From contig CALSMP010000006.1 of NCBI GenBank assembly GCA_943787485.1, positions 124,001-188,000 of the forward strand: DNA of 64,000 nt, read 5' to 3'. The notes beneath the pieces were generated by a model. That model was given only the letters and a program-made list of their open reading frames with translations. It did not search any database and had not been told where the DNA came from. The stretch comes from an uncultured Luminiphilus sp. (GTDB lineage Bacteria; Pseudomonadota; Gammaproteobacteria; Pseudomonadales; Halieaceae). This document shows, one piece after another, positions 55,333 through 62,256 of this stretch; the first letter of the stretch is position 1, and every line of letters starts with the position of its first letter. Position numbers and translations under genes: made by a program.

Positions 55333-56235
55333 ATGTGGTTTAAAAACGTCCGTCCTTACCGACTCTCCGATCGACTAGGTTTGGACGCCGATGCCCTAGC
55401 GCAACGTCTAGCGTCCCGACCCTTTGTTCCCTGTCGTCCAGCACAGCCACAAAGCACTGGGTGGGTGCCGGCGTTGGCTGATTCGGCTGAGGCGCTGGTG
55501 CATGCGGCGAGCGCTTTTTGGATGGTAAGACTGAAACGAGAAGATCGCTTGTTACCCGCTACAGTGGTTCGCGAGGAGGTCGCTAATCGTGTCAATCAGA
55601 TTCAGGCCGCGGAATCGAGAAAGGTTTATCGCAAGGAAAAGTTACAAATCATGGAAGAGGTAACCCAAGATCTGCTACCTCGTGCTTTCACCCGAAGTCA
55701 CGGCATTGAGGCGCTCATGATGGAGCCCGATGGTTGGCTGTGGGTTAACCATGCAAGCCCGGCAAAAGGAGAGGAGTTGCTTTCGTTTTTGCGGGAAGCC
55801 ATCGGTGGACTACCAGCAGCCCTGCCGATAACCCGTAAAAATCCAGCCGTTGTTATGAGCGATTGGGTGCTACATAACGCGCTACCGAAAGGGTTTGAAT
55901 TTGGCACCGAGGCAGATCTTGCCGAGCCTGGGGAGGAGGGCGGTGTTGTTCGCCTGAGGAACATGATGATTGATTGTGACGAAGTGTGCGCTCACCTCGA
56001 GTCGGGAAAGCAGGTGCAGCGCGTTGCTTTGGAGTGGCAGGGTAGATTGAGTTTCGTGCTGGGTGCTGATCTAGTGCTCAGACGCCTCCGCTTTGCTGAT
56101 GAGCTCGTTAATTCTCATGAAGATCTGAAGGAAGACGCACTTGCCCGCCGGGATGCGGACTTTTTGTTGATGTCTGAGACCCTTGCCGAGCTGTGGCCGG
56201 AGCTCCTCAGTGCGTTCGGTGGTTTGGAGGAATAG
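55333..56235 (+). CDS. rdgC: recombination-associated protein RdgC
   Basis: RdgC is a ring-shaped DNA-binding protein that inhibits RecA filament formation. The 300-residue protein opens with MWFKNVRPYRLSDRLGLDAD as E. coli RdgC does, has LLPRAFTRSHGIEALMM, VNHASPAKGEELLSFLREAI and the C-terminal RLRFADELVNSHEDLKEDAL and FDADFLLM-like segments. ATG 55333 is preferred over GTG 55324. It is followed by the small DUF1653 gene after 2 nt. Confidence 0.95.
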   Translation: MWFKNVRPYRLSDRLGLDADALAQRLASRPFVPCRPAQPQSTGWVPALADSAEALVHAASAFWMVRLKREDRLLPATVVREEVANRVNQIQAAESRKVYRKEKLQIMEEVTQDLLPRAFTRSHGIEALMMEPDGWLWVNHASPAKGEELLSFLREAIGGLPAALPITRKNPAVVMSDWVLHNALPKGFEFGTEADLAEPGEEGGVVRLRNMMIDCDEVCAHLESGKQVQRVALEWQGRLSFVLGADLVLRRLRFADELVNSHEDLKEDALARRDADFLLMSETLAELWPELLSAFGGLEE

Positions 56236-56237
56236 CG

Positions 56238-56453
56238 ATGTTACCGTTGGGCCTTTATCGCCACTACAAAGGAGGTGAGTACCGTGTAATGGGCGTCGCG
56301 CGCCATTCGGAGACGGAAGAGCTACTGGTGGTATATCAGCCCCAATACGGCGAGCGGGAGTGGTGGGTCAGGCCCCTCAGTATGTTTACCGAGCAAGTAA
56401 AGATTGAGGGGAGACTAATTCCCCGATTTCAACACATAGAGGAATCGGCATAG
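56238..56453 (+). CDS. DUF1653 family protein
   Basis: This 71-residue protein reads LPLGLYRHYKGGEYRVMGVA, ETEELLVVYQPQYGEREWWV and RPLSMFTEQV, which is the DUF1653 pattern. Function unknown. ATG 56238 follows a GGAGG site within the end of rdgC, and an in-frame start at 56193 would overlap rdgC. It is probably translated with rdgC. Confidence 0.85.
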   Translation: MLPLGLYRHYKGGEYRVMGVARHSETEELLVVYQPQYGEREWWVRPLSMFTEQVKIEGRLIPRFQHIEESA

Positions 56454-56467
56454 GACAAAAGAGGGGT

Positions 56468-57859
56468 TTAGCCCGCTAACTTTGCCAGCGTTGCATGTAC
56501 TATCAACTCATTACGGAACCTGTCGATGGTGGCATCAATCCGTTTCAGCTGAGCCTCTAGCGCGACTTTTTCTCGACTGATGAGAACAAACTGGGTTGAT
56601 TCTCCCTCTTTGAACCGAATCTGCTCTTGAGCGAGAAGCTCGAGTGCAAGCACCTCCTGCTCTTCGCTGCTGACCAGAATTTTTTCGTTGAAAGCCAGCG
56701 CGGTGAGGGAGACTTGTAAGTCCCGTAATAATTGCGCGGCAAGGACTTGGTATTGATACTCCACCTCCCGTGTGGCCGCTGCTGCCATCGCCACTCTACC
56801 CTTCGCTGCGCGGACCCCGAGAGGAACCTCAAAGGAGAGTGCAATGATCGATTCAGTGCCATCGAGGGCTTCCGGCCCGGTACCAAAATCTTGGGCAACT
56901 TTCATTTCCAGATCAAGTTCTGGGAGGAGTTCATTGCGGGCGATACGCTCATCGACGTTGAGTTGCTTAGCCTTGGCCGTTAGCGCTAACAGTGCTGGAT
57001 GCTGCTCAATTTCTGCAGACCATGCTTCTTGGGTGTGGCGGGTAACGACCCCAAAGGGCCAGGCAATATCAGCTGGCGCCGTTAGCTTACCTGTGTCAGC
57101 GGACTCCGGCCCTTTTGTCGGCGTTAAAAAGTACTTCAGCTGCTCCTGTGCCTGAACCTCAATGCGCTCAGCTTCTTGGGCGAGAATTTGTCGCTGTGTC
57201 AATGTGGTTCGATACTCTGTGAGGGTAATAGCCGCTAGGTCACCGCTTTCCACGCGTTGCTGAATAGCCGCGAGGCGGTCTTGGGTGAGCAGCAGTAAAC
57301 TGGTGACCACTCCCCTCTTGAGTGTGCTCTGGTACCAGTCAAGCCAGGCACTGACGCCACGATAGAGCAGTTTGTTGACGTCTAATAGCTGGCTGGAAGC
57401 TGCTTCCTGATAGCGCCAGGCAGCGTTTTCGAGTGCCAGACGGCGTGGGTCAGTATCCCTGTTTTGTAGCAGAGAAAGCCTTACGCCAAGGCTTAACTCA
57501 CCGGCATCTAGCGTTTGAAGCTCTTGCTCATAGACTGGGAAGGTGCCGTCAGACAATCGATAACCGCTGAAAACCTCGGCATTAAAAGGCTTAAGGGGTT
57601 GCACAAGCCGCTGATCTGCAACCCGGCCATCGTAATAGCCGGAGGGTCGAATATTCGTGGACTGGGTGACCCGCAAATCAAAGGCAGCGTCCGCGATTTG
57701 CTGCCGGCCGAGCGCGCGATCGGTTCTTGACTGCGCGGCGAGTGCTTCAGGATGGCGTGCGGTCAACTGCGCAACCAGTACTTCGACACTTGGTGCAAAC
57801 GACCCCCAGGCTGACTGCGCACAGGTAGCCAGAAGAGCACAGAGAAGTACAGATCTCAT
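56468..57859 (-). CDS. TolC family outer membrane channel protein of an export locus
   Basis: A second TolC-type protein of 463 residues with a signal peptide (RSVLLCALLATCAQSAWG) and long coiled-coil helices duplicated in two halves. It is more divergent than the tolC at 45977 and lacks that gene's opening motif, but LEVPLGVRAAKGRVAMAAAA-type segments (here SFEVPLGVRAAKGR) and VEYQYQVLAAQLLRDLQ place it in the family. It overlaps the HlyD-type gene by 4 nt, so the three minus-strand genes 56468-60520 are one operon: TolC, HlyD-type, ABC-type. Confidence 0.84.
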   Translation of the reverse strand: MRSVLLCALLATCAQSAWGSFAPSVEVLVAQLTARHPEALAAQSRTDRALGRQQIADAAFDLRVTQSTNIRPSGYYDGRVADQRLVQPLKPFNAEVFSGYRLSDGTFPVYEQELQTLDAGELSLGVRLSLLQNRDTDPRRLALENAAWRYQEAASSQLLDVNKLLYRGVSAWLDWYQSTLKRGVVTSLLLLTQDRLAAIQQRVESGDLAAITLTEYRTTLTQRQILAQEAERIEVQAQEQLKYFLTPTKGPESADTGKLTAPADIAWPFGVVTRHTQEAWSAEIEQHPALLALTAKAKQLNVDERIARNELLPELDLEMKVAQDFGTGPEALDGTESIIALSFEVPLGVRAAKGRVAMAAAATREVEYQYQVLAAQLLRDLQVSLTALAFNEKILVSSEEQEVLALELLAQEQIRFKEGESTQFVLISREKVALEAQLKRIDATIDRFRNELIVHATLAKLAG

Positions 57860-58875
57860 GGCGTCGCGTTGGGCCTTTGCTGTGGCGGGAAGTTATTGAG
57901 CTGCCGCCACAGTTCATAACCCAGACGGACCTCTTCTAACAAAATCCAGCCTTTCACGCGGCTGCCGAGCCGAGCATATTTAGATTCTGGCCATGGATTG
58001 TCCGCGGGATCAGGCTTGATCCAGACATTGAAGCGTCCCTGAGCATTTGCTACGGGTTCTATGAAGTCGACAATGCCACCAAAAGTGCCGATGCCGTTGT
58101 CCGGCCAGCCGCTAAATTGAAATACCGGCCAACCCTCGAACTGCAGCCGAACGCGGCGCCCGGGATAAACGAGCGGAGCGTCCAAACCAGACACAGCCAA
58201 CACGACATTGCGGGCTTTACCCTCGGGAATAAAAGAGGCAAGCACGTCGCCCGGTGTCACGTAAGTGGCGCTGCCCGAAGGCTTGAGACGCAAAATGGTG
58301 CCATCTGATGGTGCGACCTTGGTTTGTAACGACTGCCTCGCCTTGTCCACACCGAGCCGATTGATTTCTGCTTCGATTTTGGCGGCCTCTGCGCGCAGCT
58401 TTTGAATGTCCAATTGCGCCTTCTCAATATCCCGCTGTGACTTGAGGCCCTGCTCCTGTAAGCGCTGTTGGCGCAGGAGATTCTGCTCTTCGGTGGTTGT
58501 CGCTTGTTGAATAGCAGCCATTTGCTGGTTGGCCGCGGCGAGCTGATTTTCCAACCGCTGAATCAGCTCGGGATCGCTGTCGACCAACGAGACAATCGGA
58601 TCGCCTGCCTTGACCGCTTGCCCCTCAGTCACATGCCAGGTCTGTATTTGACCGGGGACCAGGGCAGAAATGGCCTGGATGCGCTCGGCGGGGAGGGGCG
58701 TATTGACCTCGCCGTCACCAAAAGCGGTTTGTGTCCAAGGAATAAACCAAAGGAGGGCTATGAGGAGGCAGATGCCCCCTATCAGGATGGCGCTAAAGAC
58801 CTGGTGCCACTTTGGTAAGGGCACCTCATTAAGCGCATTGATCTGGCTTAGATAGCGCTGGCGCAAGTCATTCAT
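57856..58875 (-). CDS. HlyD family periplasmic adaptor
   Basis: A 339-residue membrane-fusion protein with one N-terminal helix (FSAILIGGICLLIALLWFIPW), a biotinyl/lipoyl-like half VPGQIQTWHVTEGQAVKAGD, a long coiled coil (residues ~115-200, rich in Gln/Glu/Leu) and the second lipoyl half VAPSDGTILRLKPSGSATYV. It would bridge the ABC-type membrane protein and the TolC-like channel. The start is ATG 58875 behind AAGGAG; an earlier start at 58992 would run into the ABC gene. It overlaps the ABC gene's stop by 8 nt. Confidence 0.9.
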   Translation of the reverse strand: MNDLRQRYLSQINALNEVPLPKWHQVFSAILIGGICLLIALLWFIPWTQTAFGDGEVNTPLPAERIQAISALVPGQIQTWHVTEGQAVKAGDPIVSLVDSDPELIQRLENQLAAANQQMAAIQQATTTEEQNLLRQQRLQEQGLKSQRDIEKAQLDIQKLRAEAAKIEAEINRLGVDKARQSLQTKVAPSDGTILRLKPSGSATYVTPGDVLASFIPEGKARNVVLAVSGLDAPLVYPGRRVRLQFEGWPVFQFSGWPDNGIGTFGGIVDFIEPVANAQGRFNVWIKPDPADNPWPESKYARLGSRVKGWILLEEVRLGYELWRQLNNFPPQQRPNATP

Positions 58876-60520
58876 CGCCGGCTCCTTCAGATGCGGTAAG
58901 CACTTTCTGTTTTGTAAAAGCCGGGTGCGGGGGTTGACTCGTGAAATAAAGAACGGTGATCGATTGTTCGGAAAGCATCTCCAGAACTCCATCCCGAACG
59001 GAGGGGAGTAGCTGATCGAAGAGCTGGTTTAACACCAGTACCGAGGGCTTGGCCAGCAGAGCCCCCGCCAGCTTTAATAGCAGCATCTCGGCGCCTTGAA
59101 GGGGCAATCCTGTCGCTGACAGGTGGGTATTCAGTCCCTCGGGAAACGACTCGATAAGTGGCCACAGGTACACCTTTTGGAGCACCGTGATGAGCTTCTC
59201 GGTATCCGCCTCTGCATTATGTAAGGCTAGAAAATCCCGGATGCTGCATTCTAGGATGAGAGAGCGGTCAACACCTTGAATCGCCTGCCTCAGTTCAAGG
59301 AGGTCGAAATCTTCCAGATTGATGTTGCCTAAATTGATACGCCCGCCGTTGACTGGACGGTGTGCGCGCAGTACAGAGAGCACAGCCGGTTGAATCCAGG
59401 CTTCTTCCGTCCTAACGCACACTTTAGCGCCCGCGGGTATTGACCACTCTAGTTGGCACTGTCGATTGCCGCGACGGATTGTGGTGTCGATAAAATCAAG
59501 GCTAGCACCTGTCGGGGCGCTCGCCACTCCGCGCGGGTTTTCCTCAGGTAAAGACAGCACTTCGCTGAGTTTATCCGCAGACCCGTAGAGCTCGTAGTAA
59601 TATTTTAAATAGCTTGAGAAGCGAGAGAGGCCCAAGAAAATGGCGGCCATTACCAGCTCTGCGGCTACCAACTGCCCGATAGAGAGTTCGCCAAGCGTCA
59701 CCAGCCATCCGCCGAGGGCTAGCAGGGCTGCGCTGCCCACCGCGTAGAGCAATAGAAAACTAATGGTTTGACTAAAGGTTTGACCAAACAGCCGCTTATG
59801 CTCGTCAAGGTAAGCAGCTGTCAGAGCGTTAGTTTTGCTGGCGGCAAGCGTGAGGTGCCGTTTCGATTTAAAAAAGTCATGGGCGACCTCCATATCGGAT
59901 AGCCATCGAGCCATAGCGTATTTTTGTTTGGAAAGCGCGACGGCCGACCGTCTTGCGCCGGGGGACCATAATGTCCAAATGAGCATGACGATGAGCAAGG
60001 TGAGAGCGTTGAAGAGAAAAAGCCAAGGGTGGTAAAAAGATACCAACGTAAAGCCCACCGCAGTTTGCAAAATAAGCGCAAAACCGTCGGCAAAAAGTCG
60101 GGGTACATTCTTCTGCAGAATCATGATGTCGAAATAACGGTGGGTCATGCCGGTATTACGCCGCCCCTCAAACACCCAGTGGGGCGCTCGAACTACGCTG
60201 TAACTTATTTCTGCAGATAACCGGGCAAAGATTCGCCGCCGGTATATTTCCACTACCCACACACGTGCTGCGCTCAAAGCGCCATAACTGAGCAGGATGA
60301 TCAGCAGGGTGAGGGCCAAAGAGTAGACGGCGCGTAAAGAGCCAATGTTTGCGATGCTGTTAATCAGTGTTTGCACGGCGATGGGTACCGCAAGGGTCAT
60401 GACGCTAATGGCCGCCCCATATATAACGATAACCCATAAAAAATTGGATTCAGGTGCCAAAAGCGCCCAGAGCTGGCGGCGCAGTGCGGGTAAATCAATG
60501 GGGGTAGGAGTGCTTGCCAT
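58868..60520 (-). CDS. ABC exporter-like protein with degenerate nucleotide-binding domain
   Basis: The 550-residue protein has the layout of a type I secretion ABC half-transporter: about six membrane helices (residues 25-330) and a C-terminal ABC-like domain. The ATPase motifs are gone. At the Walker A position the sequence is CVRTEEAWIQPAVLSVL instead of GxxGxGKS/T. The signature region is LPLQGAEMLLLKLAGALL without LSGGQ. Walker B reads PSVLVLNQLFDQ, lacking both the Asp and the catalytic Glu. The N-terminal C39 peptidase domain of bacteriocin exporters is absent. It may be a scaffold or need an ATPase from elsewhere. The export substrate is not encoded nearby. Confidence 0.85.
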   Translation of the reverse strand: MASTPTPIDLPALRRQLWALLAPESNFLWVIVIYGAAISVMTLAVPIAVQTLINSIANIGSLRAVYSLALTLLIILLSYGALSAARVWVVEIYRRRIFARLSAEISYSVVRAPHWVFEGRRNTGMTHRYFDIMILQKNVPRLFADGFALILQTAVGFTLVSFYHPWLFLFNALTLLIVMLIWTLWSPGARRSAVALSKQKYAMARWLSDMEVAHDFFKSKRHLTLAASKTNALTAAYLDEHKRLFGQTFSQTISFLLLYAVGSAALLALGGWLVTLGELSIGQLVAAELVMAAIFLGLSRFSSYLKYYYELYGSADKLSEVLSLPEENPRGVASAPTGASLDFIDTTIRRGNRQCQLEWSIPAGAKVCVRTEEAWIQPAVLSVLRAHRPVNGGRINLGNINLEDFDLLELRQAIQGVDRSLILECSIRDFLALHNAEADTEKLITVLQKVYLWPLIESFPEGLNTHLSATGLPLQGAEMLLLKLAGALLAKPSVLVLNQLFDQLLPSVRDGVLEMLSEQSITVLYFTSQPPHPAFTKQKVLTASEGAGDE

Positions 60521-60570
60521 GAGCTTTTATGTCAGCAACATCCTTGTTGACTAGGGTTTTAATGTTGTCT

Positions 60571-60583
60571 CGTAATGATTACG
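60571..60583. promoter_or_regulatory. palindromic operator-like site 1
   Basis: CGTAAT-G-ATTACG is a perfect 13-bp inverted repeat in the divergent promoter gap between the ABC-type gene and the ClsC-like gene. TTGACT at 60547-60552 is a possible -35 for the plus strand, which would put the -10 on or within this site, so a bound protein would block RNA polymerase. Confidence 0.5.
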
Positions 60584-60597
60584 TTTGGGCCATAGAA

Positions 60598-60616
60598 AAG
60601 GATTACGGTAATCTTT
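60598..60616. promoter_or_regulatory. palindromic operator-like site 2
   Basis: AAGGATTACGGTAATCTTT is a 19-bp inverted repeat with one mismatch pair (perfect over GATTACGGTAATC, 60601-60613). It repeats the GTAAT/ATTAC half-sites of site 1, about 30 bp away, and lies 29-47 bp before the ClsC-like start. Confidence 0.5.
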
Positions 60617-60644
60617 ACGCAGACCGTCAGTTTAAAGGTTGCTA

Positions 60645-62225
60645 ATGAAAGCTCTCAGGGAGCAAAACCCGACCCTCGGGGACAGCAAGCAGGGGGGCCA
60701 CAGCCTAATTGGGGGGCTTGTGGTGACCCTGATGCTGAGCCTTTTGGTGGCCTGCGCCAGCCCCCCCCAGGTCCTAGAAAAATCGCCAAGTTATGTCGCA
60801 GACAGGGCCCCTGTCGAGTCGCCCCTCGAGCGCCTTTTACCGCCGCCGGAGGCTTCAAAATCCGGTGTGCTGCTGCTGGCCGATCCCTTTGACGCGCTGC
60901 AGGCGCGGCTTCACCTCGTGGAGGCGGCGAGTAGCAGCCTCGACCTACAGTATTACTTATGGCAAGGAGATATTGTTGGAAGAGCGTTGACGGAAGCTTT
61001 TCTGCGCGCTGCGGACCGAGGGGTCAGGGTGAGGTTGCTCTTGGACGATATCTACCACTCGGGGCGTGACGAGATCTATCAAACCCTCGATAGCCACCCC
61101 AATATCCAGCTGCGGCTTTTTAATCCCATGGGCAATAGGGGTGCACTAAAAACAGTTAACTATGCCCTGCGTAAGGCCGAATTCAATCACCGAATGCACA
61201 ACAAGATTTTTCTGGCTGATGGGCTTGCCGCCGTCATGGGAGGCAGAAATATTGGCGATGAATATTTTGGTTTGGACGAGAGTTTTAACTTTCAAGATCT
61301 CGACGTGCTGGTCACCGGAGGTGGCGCCGAGGAAGCTGGCGAGGCCTTTGACCAGTTTTGGAACGCTACCCTGTCTGTTCCTATAGATAGCTTGTACCCC
61401 GATACCAATCGCCGCGACAGTCTATCTGCTCGCGAAGAACTTGTTGTTGCTACCGACACGCTTCGCACGGTCTTGGCCAACTCAGACGCATATGCGCCAA
61501 ATACCCGCGCCTGGATTGAAAGCACTAGGTCATCGCTAACATGGGCAGATACGCGTGTAATCGTTGATAACCCGGATCGGGGACCTGAAAATATCGACAC
61601 CGCGTTTTCGATTTTTGCAACTGACCCCCGCTTGCGGCCAGATCGGGAGGTCACAATTCAGACCGCTTATCTGATACCCAACGGGCCAACGATGGATACG
61701 CTGGGGGGGCTTGCGGCGCGCGGCGTGACTATCAGTATTTTGACCAATTCGGCCGCTTCGAATAATCACGGCACGGTGCATGCTTACTATATGCCCTACC
61801 GCACCGCCCTGATTCAAGCGGGAATAAGTCTATATGAACTGCAAGCCACCGGTGATTTGAGTGACTACCTCAGCAGAACGGGAGCAATGGCTCGGGCAGG
61901 GCTTCATACCAAGGCCATGGTTATCGACAACGAGGTCAGCGTCATTGGTTCTTACAACATGGATCCCCGCTCACGAGTCTGGAATACCGAAATAGCCCTG
62001 CTAGTTTTTAGCGATTCGATTGCCGAAGCCGTTCATGACGAAATGTCGCGGGATTTTGATCCGGCTGCTGCTTGGTGCGTGACGCTGGACGAAAAAGATC
62101 GGTTAATTTGGAGGGGAAAAAGTGACGGGGAGGTGGTCAGCCTCGAACAAGAGCCCGGCATTGGCTGGTGGCAACGGTTTTTATGGTCGCTGCTGCGCCT
62201 GCTGCCCCTGGAAAACGAGATGTGA
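60645..62225 (+). CDS. phospholipase D-like lipoprotein, cardiolipin synthase C type
   Basis: A 526-residue lipoprotein with lipobox LLVACAS (Cys around residue 37) and two PLD/HKD motifs: HRMHNKIFLADG near residue 185 and GLHTKAMVIDN near residue 425, each HxKxxxxD, both followed by Gly/Asn-rich motif GGRNIGDEYFG or GSYNMDPRS. This resembles E. coli YmdC/ClsC, which makes cardiolipin from phosphatidylglycerol and phosphatidylethanolamine. The start ATG 60645 follows AAAGG. Preceded by the two palindromes, and divergent from the export operon. Confidence 0.88.
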   Translation: MKALREQNPTLGDSKQGGHSLIGGLVVTLMLSLLVACASPPQVLEKSPSYVADRAPVESPLERLLPPPEASKSGVLLLADPFDALQARLHLVEAASSSLDLQYYLWQGDIVGRALTEAFLRAADRGVRVRLLLDDIYHSGRDEIYQTLDSHPNIQLRLFNPMGNRGALKTVNYALRKAEFNHRMHNKIFLADGLAAVMGGRNIGDEYFGLDESFNFQDLDVLVTGGGAEEAGEAFDQFWNATLSVPIDSLYPDTNRRDSLSAREELVVATDTLRTVLANSDAYAPNTRAWIESTRSSLTWADTRVIVDNPDRGPENIDTAFSIFATDPRLRPDREVTIQTAYLIPNGPTMDTLGGLAARGVTISILTNSAASNNHGTVHAYYMPYRTALIQAGISLYELQATGDLSDYLSRTGAMARAGLHTKAMVIDNEVSVIGSYNMDPRSRVWNTEIALLVFSDSIAEAVHDEMSRDFDPAAAWCVTLDEKDRLIWRGKSDGEVVSLEQEPGIGWWQRFLWSLLRLLPLENEM

Positions 62226-62256
62226 TGCTCGACTAGCGAATCGCGGGGGCTCTGGT

